This document shows positions 19,372 through 27,927 of a DNA stretch of 64,000 bases, piece by piece. The DNA lies in contig NZ_QHJH01000011.1 of assembly GCF_003947455.1 (NCBI RefSeq), positions 1 to 64,000 of the forward strand, read 5' to 3'. Position 1 is the first letter of the stretch. Each line of letters starts with the position of its first letter. Origin of the DNA: Streptomyces sp. WAC 04229. GTDB taxonomy: Bacteria > Actinomycetota > Actinomycetes > Streptomycetales > Streptomycetaceae. Under the pieces are notes generated by a model. The model saw only the letters and a program-made list of their open reading frames with translations. It ran no database searches and was not told the origin of the DNA. Both the position numbers and the translations under genes were made by a program.

Positions 19372-19950
19372 ATGGCCGAGGTGCTGGTCTTCCATCACGG
19401 ACACGGACTGACCGCCGGCGTCCGCGAGTTCGCCGAGCGGTTGCGACGGGCCGGACACACCGTCCACGCCCCGGACCTGTACGAGGGGCGGGTGTTCGAC
19501 ACCCTCGAGGAGGGCATCGCCTACGCCGGGAGCACCGGCTTCGGCACGATCACCGCGCGCGGAATCGCCGCCGCGGAGCAGCTGCCGCCGGAGCTTGTCC
19601 ATGTCGGCTTCTCACTCGGCGTCCTGCCGGCGCAGAAGCTGGCCCAGACCCGCCCCGGCGCGAAGGGCGCGCTGCTGCTCGAGTCGTGCGTGCCGATCGC
19701 CGAGTTCGGCGGCACCTGGCCCCGGGACGTCCCGGTCCAGGTCCACGGCATGGACGCGGATCCCTACTTCGCCGGGGAGGGCGACGTGGACGCCGCCCGC
19801 GCGCTCGTGGGGACGGCGACGGACGGCGAGCTGTTCCTGTACCCGGGCGACAGGCACCTGTTCACCGACAACAGCCTGCCGTCCTACGACGAACCAGCCG
19901 CGGAGCAGGTCGCCCGTCGAGTGCTCGGCTTCCTCGACCGCGTCGAGTAG
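19372..19950 (+). CDS. Dienelactone hydrolase-family protein
   Basis: This 192-aa alpha/beta-hydrolase is of the dienelactone hydrolase type. It opens with VLVFHHGHGLTAGVREFAERL, has HAPDLYEGRVFDTLEEG, and a nucleophile elbow GFSLGV with Ser where classical dienelactone hydrolases have Cys. The C-terminal His is in YPGDRHLFTD and the Asp in GMDADPYF. The substrate is unknown. GGGGAG lies before the ATG. It stands alone downstream of tsaD. Confidence 0.82.
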   Translation: MAEVLVFHHGHGLTAGVREFAERLRRAGHTVHAPDLYEGRVFDTLEEGIAYAGSTGFGTITARGIAAAEQLPPELVHVGFSLGVLPAQKLAQTRPGAKGALLLESCVPIAEFGGTWPRDVPVQVHGMDADPYFAGEGDVDAARALVGTATDGELFLYPGDRHLFTDNSLPSYDEPAAEQVARRVLGFLDRVE

Positions 19951-20321
19951 CAGGCACCTCGCGGACCGGTGAGGCGGCGAACAGCGCGTGCACGGCCGCC
20001 GGGAGCGAGGAGCAGCAACGAGAGGCCGTGGACCATGGCCTGCACCGTGGTCGACACGGCCTCCGCGGCCACCTCGGGGACGGTGGAGCGGACGTACTCC
20101 GAGATGGCCGCGGTGGCGGTGAACCGTTCCTCGTTCGCGGGCTCGCAGGGCTCGGCGAGCATCACCCGGCACGAACCGACGGAGGAACAGGACCGGCGCC
20201 CCGGCTCCCGGGGCTCGTCTCGGGTCACTGCGACTCGGCCGATCGGTGGGTTCCCGGCTCTGTCGGGGTCATGGTTCGCAGGACCGCTGACAGACTGGCG
20301 CGCCCGTAGCGAAGGAGAGGC
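19951..20321. other. 371-bp region with a regulator remnant and a promoter
   Basis: Apart from the TetR-like remnant on the minus strand (19965-20170) this region shows no gene. The end near 20290-20321 must carry the promoter of the following reductase, which has GAAGGAGAG as ribosome binding site. Confidence 0.4.
19965..20170 (-). pseudogene. Possible C-terminal remnant of a TetR-like regulator
   Basis: The minus strand carries about 65 codons with strong G/C third positions: NEERFTATAAISEYVRSTVP, then EAVSTTVQAMVHGLSLLLLA. The MVHGLSLLLL pattern is common in the last helices of TetR-type ligand domains. There is no DNA-binding domain, no good start, and the frame runs on into the neighbouring hydrolase gene. 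The fragment could also be chance. Confidence 0.35.
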
Positions 20322-20879
20322 ATGGCAAAGCTCATCTACTCGATGGTCACCTCGCTCGACGGCTACGCCGAGGCGGCCGAGGGCGACCTCGGCACCGGGG
20401 CCGAGGACCCGGAGGTGCACACCTTCATCAACGACCTCTTCCGCCCCGTCGGCACCTACCTCTACGGCCGGCGGATGTACGAGACGATGGTCTATTGGGA
20501 GACCGCGCACACCGAACCCGACCAGCCGCCGCACATCCTGCAGTACGCCCGCGACTGGCAGGCCGCCGAGAAGGTCGTGTACTCCACGACGCTCGAGTCG
20601 GTGTCGAGCGCGAAGACCAGGATCGAGCGGACCTTCGACCCGGAGGCGGTGCGCCGGCTCAAGGCCGAGGCCGAGGCCGACCTCACCGTCGACGGCCCCA
20701 CCCTCGCGGCCCAGGCGATCGCGGCCGGTCTGGTGGACGAGTACCACCTGTTCGTCACCACCAGCGTGGTCGGCGGCGGCAAGCGCTTCTTCCCCGACGG
20801 CGTACGCCTCGATCTGGACATGGTCGAGGAGCGTGCCTTCGACAGCGGACTGGTCTACGCGCGCTACCGGACCCGCTGA
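20322..20879 (+). CDS. Dihydrofolate-reductase/RibD-fold protein
   Basis: A 185-aa protein of the RibD C-terminal (DHFR-like) fold, probably an NADPH-dependent reductase of unknown substrate. Typical parts are LIYSMVTSLDGYAE at the N-terminus, LYGRRMYETMVYWE, DLTVDGPTLAAQAIAAGLVD (cofactor-binding loop) and VVGGGKRFFPDG. A second member of the same family starts at 30499. It is monocistronic and followed by a decayed beta-glucosidase. Confidence 0.88.
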   Translation: MAKLIYSMVTSLDGYAEAAEGDLGTGAEDPEVHTFINDLFRPVGTYLYGRRMYETMVYWETAHTEPDQPPHILQYARDWQAAEKVVYSTTLESVSSAKTRIERTFDPEAVRRLKAEAEADLTVDGPTLAAQAIAAGLVDEYHLFVTTSVVGGGKRFFPDGVRLDLDMVEERAFDSGLVYARYRTR

Positions 20880-20949
20880 ACCGCACCGGCCGGTCCCACC
20901 GGTCGCGGACGCCGGGGCGAAGGCGGCCCGCCTCACCCCTCTGCGAAGA

Positions 20950-21725
20950 TGACGACCATGGCCTCGCCCTCGTCCTCCTCGGCGACTTCGGCCGCGTCCA
21001 CTACGGCGAGGGCCTCCTCATCGGCTACCGCTGGTACGACACGCGCCGGATGCCCGTCGCCTATCCGTTCGGCCACGGGCTGTCCTACACGACGTTCTCC
21101 TACGACGACGTCGACGCCGTGGTCCGGTCCGACGGCGCCGAGCCGGAGGTGGAGGTCACGGTGACCGTCACCAACACCGGTGACCGGCCGGGCACCGAGA
21201 CCGTCCAGCTCTATGTCACGGACCCCGAATCGACCGTGAGCCGGCCCGCCCAGGAACTGCGCGCGTTCGCGCGGGTCGCCCTGGAGCCCGGTGAGAGCTC
21301 CCTGGTCACCTTCGCCCTCGGCCGTCGGGCCTTCGCCTTCTGGAGCGAGACACTGGACCGGTGGGTCGTCGAGGGGGGCACGTTCGGCCTGCGCGTCGGC
21401 GCCTCGTCCCGCGACATCCGCCTGGAGACCGCCGTCGCACTCAGCGGCGACGACATCGCCCTCCCGCTCCGGTCCGACTCCCCGGCCGAGGATTGGCTGT
21501 CCCACCGCGACGCCGGGCCGTGGCTCCGCGAGGCGGTCGGGGACCAGGGCTTCGGCGCGATCCTCTTCGACCCGCACAGCGGCCAGATGATCCGTGCGAT
21601 ACCGCTGCGGCGGCTCTCCCGCTTCCCCGGATTCCCCCCTGAGCGAGGAGCAGATCGAAGAAGGGGTCGCACGATTCGCTGGGCCTTCGCCGTTCGCCCG
21701 CATCGGCTCGGAGAACGCCGGGTGA
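20950..21725 (+). pseudogene. C-terminal remnant of a GH3 beta-glucosidase
   Basis: From about 20985 the plus strand encodes the end of a family 3 glycoside hydrolase: GRVHYGEGLLIGYRWYDTRR, VAYPFGHGLSYTTFSYDDVD, and a fibronectin type III-like domain (TVTVTNTGDRPGTETVQLYV). The N-terminal catalytic barrel, about 500 residues, is missing. Near 21643-21648 a run of six C shifts the frame, and the rest reads LSEEQIEEGVARFAG to a TGA at 21723. This is deletion plus frameshift decay. Confidence 0.85.
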
Positions 21726-21792
21726 GTCGCATCGCCGTGCCCCCGTGCCAGGCTGCCCGTGGCCGTTCCGGGCACTGGGCGGCAGGTGAGGG

Positions 21793-22812
21793 CTACGCCT
21801 TCTGGGGCTGTAGGTAGCGGGCCAGCAGGTCGTCCAGGCTCACCACGCCGGAGAGAGCGCCGGTGGCGTCGCGGACCACCGCCAGGGTGGACCGGCGTCG
21901 CCGCAGCAGCTCGATCGCGTCGGCCACCGTGGCGTCCTCGGCCAGTTCGGGCACGGGGCGTGCCAGGGCGCGGGCGGTGGTGGGGCGTCCCTGGGCGCGT
22001 GCGACCAGGACGTCGCGCGTATGCAGCGAGCCGAGCACGTCCGCGTCCGCGCGTACCAGCAGTCGGGTGCGGTCGGTGGCGGCGGCCAGGGCGAGGATCT
22101 GTTCCGTGTCGGCGTCCGCGTCGACGGCGGTGATGTCGGCGGCCGGGACCCGCAGGTCGCGTACCGGGGTCTCCGGTTCGGTCAGTGAGCGGGCCAGCAG
22201 GTCGGAATCGGTCTCGCTGATCAGGCCGAGGCGTTCGGACTCCGCCACGAGGTGCGTGAGCTGTTCGCGGTTGTGGACGGAGGCCAGTTCGCCGCGCGGG
22301 GTGACCCGGCACAGCCGGACCAGGGCGTTGCTGATCCGGTCGAGGATCCGGATGAGCGGACGTACCGCCTTGACGACGGCCCGGAAGGGCGGGGAGAGGA
22401 GCATCGCGGAGCGCTCGGGGTGCGCGATGGCCCAGGACTTGGGGGCCATCTCGCCGAGCACCATGTGCAGGAACACGACCACGATCATCGCCACGGCGAA
22501 GGCCACGCCGTAGCTGAGTGCGGTGGGTAGGCCCAGCTTGTTCAGCAGCGGGTCCAGTTCGTGGGAGATCGCGGGCTTGGACACCGAACCGAGGCCCAGA
22601 GTGCACACGGTGATGCCGAGCTGGGCGCCGGCCAGCATCAGCGAGAGCTCCCGCATGCCGGCCAGTGCCGCCTTGGCGCCGCGCTGTCCGTCGGCCACGG
22701 CCTTCTCCACGCGGTGCCGTTTGGCGGCGACCAGTGCGAACTCGGCCGCCACGAAGAACCCGCTGCCGATGAGCAGCAGGACGGTGACGAAGAGCGCGAT
22801 GGGGAAACTCAT
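21793..22812 (-). CDS. CNNM/CBS-domain membrane protein (HlyC/CorC group)
   Basis: A 339-aa protein with an N-terminal CNNM (DUF21) transmembrane domain (about 1-145) followed by a CBS pair (about 205-335). Conserved blocks are FFVAAEFALVAAKRHRVE, LAGAQLGITVCTLGLGS and LGEMAPKSWAI. Unlike its neighbour it has no CorC/HlyC C-terminal domain. Members are linked to magnesium and cobalt homeostasis. Its ATG overlaps the stop of the upstream gene by 4 bp (ATGA), so the two are co-translated and may pair in the membrane. Confidence 0.9.
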   Translation of the reverse strand: MSFPIALFVTVLLLIGSGFFVAAEFALVAAKRHRVEKAVADGQRGAKAALAGMRELSLMLAGAQLGITVCTLGLGSVSKPAISHELDPLLNKLGLPTALSYGVAFAVAMIVVVFLHMVLGEMAPKSWAIAHPERSAMLLSPPFRAVVKAVRPLIRILDRISNALVRLCRVTPRGELASVHNREQLTHLVAESERLGLISETDSDLLARSLTEPETPVRDLRVPAADITAVDADADTEQILALAAATDRTRLLVRADADVLGSLHTRDVLVARAQGRPTTARALARPVPELAEDATVADAIELLRRRRSTLAVVRDATGALSGVVSLDDLLARYLQPQKA

Positions 22813-24146
22813 GCCTGCTCCTGCGCCTTCTCGGTCGTCCGCTCGATCCGGATCCGCTCCGGTACGTGCCGGTCGAGGGTGCGTACGTCGATCGCCACGT
22901 CGCCGCCGTCGGGCAGCGTGACCGTCAGGTGGTCGCCGATGGCCGGGAAACGGCCGAGCCGGTCGACGATCAGGCCGGCCACCGTGTCGTAGTCCTCGTC
23001 CTCGGGCAGTTCGATACCGGTGACGGCGGCGACCTCGTCCAGGCGCCGCCCGGCGTCCACCAGCCAGCCGTCGCCGTGCGCGACCGCCACCTCGGTGACG
23101 GTGTCGGACTCGTCGGCGATGTCGCCCACGAGTTCCTCGGCGACGTCTTCGTAGGTGACGACCCCGGCCACACCGCCGTGCTCGTCGAGGACGACGGCGA
23201 ACTCGTCGTCCAGCTCGCGCATGCGTTGCACGGCGTCCGGCAGCGGCAGGGTGGCCGGCAGCAGCAGTGGCCTCCGGGCCAGCGCGCCGGCCGTGGTGGA
23301 GGTGAGCCGGCCGGCGGGCAGCCCCATCAGTTCCCGCACGCCCAGTACCCCCGGGACGTCGTCGGGGTGGTCTCCGAGCACGGGGTAGTTGGAGTGGCCG
23401 TGCCGGGCGATGAGGCCGACGGCCTCGGCCGCGGTGGCGTCCTCGCGGACGAAGACCGCGTCGACGCGCGGCACCATCACCTCGTGCAGCGTCCGCTCGG
23501 AGAACTCCAGGGCGTGGTCGATCAGCTCTGCGGTGCCGCGCGGCAGCTGTCCCTGCTCGTGGGACTCGCCGATCAGGTGGCCCAGTTCCTCCAGGGTGGC
23601 GCCGTGGTGCAGTTCCTCGACCGGCTCGATACCGATCCTGCGCAGCAGCCTGTTCGCTGCGCCGTCGAAGATCCGTACCACCGGGCCGACGACCTTCAGA
23701 TAGGCCAGCGTGGATCCGGCCAGCGACTTCGCCAGCCGTTCCGGGACGGCGATGGCGAGGTTCTTCGGGGCCAGCTCGCCGAGCACCATCTGCACGACCG
23801 TGGCCAGGACGAAGGCGAGCACGACGGAGATGCCGGTGACCGCGCCGTCGGGGATGCCGAGCCCGGACAGGACCGGCCGGAGCAGCGCCGAGACGGACGG
23901 CTCGGCGAGGAAACCGACGACCAGACCCGTGACGGTGATGCCGAGCTGAGCGCCCGACAGCATGAACGACAACCGCTCCAGCACCGTCAGGGCACGGGCG
24001 GCCTTCCGGTCCCCGGCATCGGCCTCACGGGCCAGGGCGAGCCGGTCGGCGGAGACGTACGCGAACTCCTGGGCGACGAAGTAACCGGTGCCCGCGGTCA
24101 GCGCGAACACCGCCAGCACGCCCAGCCAGGCTTCCACGGCACTCAC
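22809..24146 (-). CDS. CNNM/CBS/CorC-domain membrane protein
   Basis: This 445-aa protein has the full three-part architecture: CNNM membrane domain (about 5-195, with GYFVAQEFAYVSADRLAL and LGELAPKNLAIAVPERL), a CBS pair (about 210-335) and a C-terminal CorC/HlyC domain (about 350-430, with EDYDTVAGLIVDRLGRFPA). It is predicted to act in divalent cation transport or efflux. The GTG at 24146 is preferred, with GGAG upstream; a GTG at 24161 is also in frame. It is the first gene of a two-gene operon with the shorter paralogue. Confidence 0.9.
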   Translation of the reverse strand: MSAVEAWLGVLAVFALTAGTGYFVAQEFAYVSADRLALAREADAGDRKAARALTVLERLSFMLSGAQLGITVTGLVVGFLAEPSVSALLRPVLSGLGIPDGAVTGISVVLAFVLATVVQMVLGELAPKNLAIAVPERLAKSLAGSTLAYLKVVGPVVRIFDGAANRLLRRIGIEPVEELHHGATLEELGHLIGESHEQGQLPRGTAELIDHALEFSERTLHEVMVPRVDAVFVREDATAAEAVGLIARHGHSNYPVLGDHPDDVPGVLGVRELMGLPAGRLTSTTAGALARRPLLLPATLPLPDAVQRMRELDDEFAVVLDEHGGVAGVVTYEDVAEELVGDIADESDTVTEVAVAHGDGWLVDAGRRLDEVAAVTGIELPEDEDYDTVAGLIVDRLGRFPAIGDHLTVTLPDGGDVAIDVRTLDRHVPERIRIERTTEKAQEQA

Positions 24147-24350
24147 CGGACACCACTCCACCGCTTGCCGTGCTCGGGAAGTACCGGGCGCGATGGCCGG
24201 GGACCGGGCCCCGACGGGCCCGTCGATCTGGCGGACAAGCGATGACTCCTCGTCTAGGCGTGCAGACAGCGAAACGATTCCGACCGAGAACAGGTTCCCG
24301 ACGGCGAGCCGGAGCGAACGCCACGACGCGAGGCGGGTGAACCGCGGGAC

Positions 24351-24382
24351 AGGGCCCCTGCCGAGAGTTCGGCAGGGGCCCT
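24351..24382. terminator. Strong hairpin terminator
   Basis: A perfect 14-bp inverted repeat, AGGGCCCCTGCCGA (24351-24364) and its complement (24369-24382), encloses a 4-nt loop. It starts 12 nt past the stop of the minus-strand hydrolase gene that ends at 24394. Confidence 0.85.
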
Positions 24383-24393
24383 GAGCGGTGACG

Positions 24394-25134
24394 CTACTTC
24401 AGGTGCCGTGTGAAGAACTGGGCCGCGGAGTCCCCCGCGTGCTGCGGGACGCCGGTGTGCCCGCCCATGTTGGCGTGCAGGGACTTCTCCTTGGAACCGA
24501 AGGCGTCAAACAGGTCCAGGGACGCCTGCCGGTCGTTGCCCTCGTCGTCCCACTGCAGCAGGACGTGCAGCGGAATGGTGACCTGCCGGGCCTCCTCGAA
24601 CATGACGCGAGGCACGAGACTCCCCGCGAACAGGCCGGCGGCCCTGATGCGCGGCTCGACCACCGCCAGCCGGACACCGATGGAGATCACTCCGCCCGAG
24701 TACCCGACCGGACCGTCGATCTCGGGGAGCGACAGGAAGACGTCCAGCGCGGCCTGCCATTCCGGGACCGCCTTGTCGACCAGCGGGAGGATGAGGGCGT
24801 CGACCGTCTCGTCGGGGACCGGCAGGCCGGCCTGCATGGCCCGGCGCAGGTCGGTGCGGGCCTGGTCGAGGGCGGGCCAACCGGGCCGGTCGCCGCTTCC
24901 GGGGAGCTCGATGGTGGCCGTGGCGAAGCCTTCCGCCGCGGAGTGCCGGGCTCGGGCCACCAGCCGGGGGTACATCCTGCGCAGCCCGAGCGTGGGGTGG
25001 CCCAGCAGGATCAGCGGCACCGGTGCGGAAGCGGACGCGGTTTCGGGCGTCCACAGGAAGCCGGGGATCTCACCGAGGGTGAATGCGCGTTCGAGGACGC
25101 CGTCGTCGAGGCGTTGCTCGGAAGTGACATGCAT
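24394..25134 (-). CDS. Alpha/beta-hydrolase (dienelactone-hydrolase-like)
   Basis: A 246-aa cytoplasmic alpha/beta-hydrolase. Features are PLILLGHPTLGLRRMYPRLV, ATIELPGSGDRPGWP, a nucleophile elbow GYSGGV with Ser, a possible acid in VLLQWDDEGN and the catalytic His probably in LHANMGGHTGVP. The architecture fits hydrolases of the BAAT/dienelactone type; the substrate is unknown. It is followed by a strong terminator and has no operon partner. Upstream is a narI remnant. Confidence 0.8.
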   Translation of the reverse strand: MHVTSEQRLDDGVLERAFTLGEIPGFLWTPETASASAPVPLILLGHPTLGLRRMYPRLVARARHSAAEGFATATIELPGSGDRPGWPALDQARTDLRRAMQAGLPVPDETVDALILPLVDKAVPEWQAALDVFLSLPEIDGPVGYSGGVISIGVRLAVVEPRIRAAGLFAGSLVPRVMFEEARQVTIPLHVLLQWDDEGNDRQASLDLFDAFGSKEKSLHANMGGHTGVPQHAGDSAAQFFTRHLK

Positions 25135-25368
25135 GGTCGTGCCTTTCGGGAGTGCACTGGGACGGCGCTCCCGGACGACCTGCCTATCGCCCGACCGTGA
25201 CCCCGGAGGGGAGCACCCATGTCGATACTGTGTTCACGGGTACCACCTCCTCGCTCTCTCGCACGGTCTCCGGGAATGTAGCAGTGGCCGGCAGTCGTCT
25301 GCCAACGGTTATTCGGAGCCTCCCCGAGCGGCGCCACGAGGACCCCGCCACGCCACCCCGGACACGTC

Positions 25369-25659
25369 TCAGCGCCCCGGCCGTGGCCCCACCGCCGCGG
25401 CAGGTGCGGATCCGCCGCCCTGGCCGTCCGTCCCGGCCCGTCCGCGCCCCCGGTGGCGGTACACGACGTATGGCCGTACCAGGTATCCCAACGGAGCCGT
25501 GAAGGCGTGGACCAGGCGGGTGAAGGGCCAGAGGGCGAAGAGGGCCATCGCGAGGAGGGCGTGCAGGCGGTGGACGAGGGGCGCCTCGGCCATCGCCGGG
25601 ACATCGGGTGCCAGGGTGAACAGGCTGCGGAACCAGACGGAGACGCCCAGCCGGTAGTC
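25369..25659 (-). pseudogene. narI: narI remnant, C-terminal part of nitrate reductase gamma subunit
   Basis: The minus strand reads DYRLGVSVWFRSLFTL, then APLVHRLHALLAMALFALWP and GYLVRPYVVYR, the unmistakable end of NarI, the cytochrome b subunit of respiratory nitrate reductase. Only the last membrane helix and cytoplasmic tail remain, about 95 codons. Just upstream of the DYR codons the sequence becomes AT-rich and an in-frame TAA appears. narG, narH and narJ are absent nearby, so a deletion or rearrangement removed the rest of the operon. Confidence 0.85.
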
Positions 25660-25735
25660 GTTTTATTGCACATTGCATTATTTGTCATGCGCATATTCTT
25701 GGTGCGTGAATACTTTCGGCCAGGAATGGCGGAGT
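25660..25735. other. AT-rich junction segment next to the narI remnant
   Basis: This stretch is far lower in GC than the surroundings. It contains ATTGCACATTGCATTATTTG near 25665-25684. It marks the breakpoint where narI homology stops. The ATTGCACA..TTGCA pattern resembles the site upstream of tsaD but with a different spacer, so it is not a good Nur box. No gene or direct repeat that would prove insertion is visible. The stretch on to 25873 is featureless. Confidence 0.55.
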
Positions 25736-25873
25736 GAATCGTGCCGGATTCCTGTCCGCTGGTAATTCACCCCACGTCGGCCCGCCGTCCGGCGCTCTTC
25801 CGGTGCGTATTCGCGCCATAACGGTGCGCGCGCCCCGCTTTTCCGCGCATACGCCCCGGCGGGTGAACCCCTC

Positions 25874-26821
25874 CTACCGCCAGGCGTGGGCGCCCACGAG
25901 TTCCTCGGAGATCTGCCAGACGCGCCGCGCGTCCTCCGTACCGCGCAGGCGGCCGTACAGCTTCTGCTCCGCCGGCGGGCCGCCCAGGTGTCCGGGCCCG
26001 CTCGGTCCGTAGAAGCCGCCGCCCGTGGCCCCGGGTTCGGGGGCCGTGGCGGCGTGCAGGGCGGGCAACTGCGCCGTGTGCACCGTTCCGACGACGACGC
26101 CGCGGGCGGACAGGGCGCGGATCAGGCGTACGCCCAGCGTGTCCCGGGCGCGGCCGACCTCGGGGCGGGCGGCGAGCAGGCTCGTCGGTGCGACTCCCGG
26201 GTGGGAGAGGTTGCTGGTGATGCCCCAGCCCGCCGCTTCGCTGCGCCGGTGGAGTTCGAGGCCGAAGAGACCGAAGGCGATCTTCGACTGGCTGTAGGCG
26301 CGCATGCCGTCGTAGGAACGCTCCCAGTTCAGGTCGTCCCAGTTGATGGCGTTGCGGTTCGCCGCGACGCTGATCTGGGACGTCACACGGGCCCGCCCGG
26401 CCCGTAGCAGGGGGAGGAGATGGTTGACCAGGGCGAAGTGCCCCAGGTGGTTGGTGCCGAACTGCAGCTCGAAGCCGTCGGCCGTCGTCCGCCGGTCGGG
26501 CGGGGTCATGACGCCGGCGTTGTTGACGAGGACGTGGATGGGACGGCCCTCGTCCAGCAGCGTCCTGCCCAGCTCCGCGACGGACGCGAGCGAGGAGAGG
26601 TCGAGGGCGCGCAGGGACACGTCCGCGCCGGGGACCCGCTCCCGGATTCCGGCGGCCGCCCGTTCGCCCTTGCGCGGATTGCGGACCGGCATGACGACCT
26701 GCGCGCCGGCGGCGGCCAGACGCGTCGCGATGCCGAGTCCGATCCCGTCGCTCGCTCCGGTGACGACGGCGCGCCTCCCGGTCAGGTCGGGAACGGTGAT
26801 GTCGATGTCCTTGCGTGGCAT
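25874..26821 (-). CDS. Short-chain dehydrogenase/reductase
   Basis: A 315-aa SDR with cofactor motif [12 protein letters not shown] (about 17-28), the structural NNAGV motif and the active-site YSQSK (Tyr-x-x-x-Lys). Length and the [11 protein letters not shown] region resemble retinol-dehydrogenase-like SDRs common in actinomycetes. The ATG at 26821 has GGGGAG upstream. It is divergent from an Xre-type regulator, and the shared region contains two 22-bp repeats, so it is probably the regulator's target. Confidence 0.9.
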   Translation of the reverse strand: MPRKDIDITVPDLTGRRAVVTGASDGIGLGIATRLAAAGAQVVMPVRNPRKGERAAAGIRERVPGADVSLRALDLSSLASVAELGRTLLDEGRPIHVLVNNAGVMTPPDRRTTADGFELQFGTNHLGHFALVNHLLPLLRAGRARVTSQISVAANRNAINWDDLNWERSYDGMRAYSQSKIAFGLFGLELHRRSEAAGWGITSNLSHPGVAPTSLLAARPEVGRARDTLGVRLIRALSARGVVVGTVHTAQLPALHAATAPEPGATGGGFYGPSGPGHLGGPPAEQKLYGRLRGTEDARRVWQISEELVGAHAWR

Positions 26822-26932
26822 GTCTGCTCCCCACGATGTCGTTGCCTCCACCGTCACCCCGGCGGCCGGACCCATCCAGGGACTCCCGATCCACCGATGC
26901 GCGCGGTCGCGTAGCGGCGTCGGAAACGGGGC

Positions 26933-26986
26933 CGGCGGACCGTGGACAAGCGCGAGAGGGGGATCGGCGGACCGTGGATAAGCGCG
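26933..26986. promoter_or_regulatory. Two 22-bp direct repeats between SDR and Xre genes
   Basis: CGGCGGACCGTGGACAAGCG (plus CG) at 26933-26954 and CGGCGGACCGTGGATAAGCG (plus CG) at 26965-26986 differ at one base and start 32 bp apart, three helical turns. They lie in the 209-bp divergent region and are the likely operator pair of the Xre regulator. Confidence 0.75.
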
Positions 26987-27030
26987 GACGCGCACGCTAG
27001 AAAGAGACCGGTACGAGAGGGAGAGGGCGC

Positions 27031-27885
27031 ATGGAGATCGACCGGGCCGGGCTCGCGGCGTTCCTGCGGCGCCGCAGGGAGCTGCTGCAACCCGAGGACG
27101 TCGGCCTCCCACGCGGACCGCGGCGCAGGACCAGCGGGTTGCGCCGCGAGGAGGTCGCCGAGCTGTGCCACATGTCGACCGACTACTACGCCCGGCTCGA
27201 GCGCGAGCGCGGCCCGCAGCCGTCCGAGTCGATGATCGCCTCGATCGCGCAGGGGCTGCACCTCTCCCTCGACGAGCGGGACCACCTGTTCCGCCTCGGT
27301 GGCCACGCTCCGCCGGCCCGGGGTACGGGCGCCGTCGGCGAGCACATCAGCCCCGGCCTGCTGCGCATCCTCGACCGGCTGGACGACACGCCGGCGGAGG
27401 TCGTCACCGAGCTGGGGGAGACGCTGCGCCAGACCCCGCTCGGCGTCGCCCTCACCGGCGACACGACCCGCTACGCCGGCCCCGCGCGCAGCATCGGCTA
27501 CCGCTGGTTCACCGACCCCGTCACCCGCGGGCTCTACGCGCCGGAGGATCACGCGTTCCTCTCCCGGATGTTCGCGTCCGGGCTGCGTGAAGTCACCGCC
27601 CTGCGGGGCCCCGGCTCCCGGGCCGCCCACTACGCCGAGCTGCTCCTCGCCCGCAGCGACGAGTTCCGCGCTCTGTGGGACAAGCAGGAGGTCGGCGTCC
27701 GGCCCCACCACGTCAAGCGCTTCAGCCATCCGGAGGTCGGCGCCCTCGAACTGAACTGCCAGACGCTCCTCGACCCGGACCAGTCACACCGACTGCTCGT
27801 CTACACGGCGGTCCCGGGCAGCGAGAGCCACGACCGGCTGCGCCTCCTCGCGGTCATCGGGCCGCAGGCGCGGGCACTGCGCTGA
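27031..27885 (+). CDS. Xre-family regulator with MmyB-like ligand-binding domain
   Basis: A 284-aa regulator. The N-terminal helix-turn-helix (about 1-85) has the signature [20 protein letters not shown] followed by [13 protein letters not shown]. The C-terminal part (about 105-275) is the PAS-like MmyB ligand-binding domain ([34 protein letters not shown]). Proteins of this type usually control a divergent dehydrogenase gene, here the SDR. The effector is thought to be a fatty-acid-like or small hydrophobic ligand, which is inference. Confidence 0.92.
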   Translation: MEIDRAGLAAFLRRRRELLQPEDVGLPRGPRRRTSGLRREEVAELCHMSTDYYARLERERGPQPSESMIASIAQGLHLSLDERDHLFRLGGHAPPARGTGAVGEHISPGLLRILDRLDDTPAEVVTELGETLRQTPLGVALTGDTTRYAGPARSIGYRWFTDPVTRGLYAPEDHAFLSRMFASGLREVTALRGPGSRAAHYAELLLARSDEFRALWDKQEVGVRPHHVKRFSHPEVGALELNCQTLLDPDQSHRLLVYTAVPGSESHDRLRLLAVIGPQARALR

Positions 27886-27927
27886 TCAGGGCACGGCGCG
27901 CGTCGGCCGCCGTGCCGACGGTCGCCG

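Noticed and set aside
25660..25735. A second Nur box
   Set aside because: It has ATTGCACA and TTGCA, but the spacer is 1-2 nt instead of 5, so the geometry does not fit.
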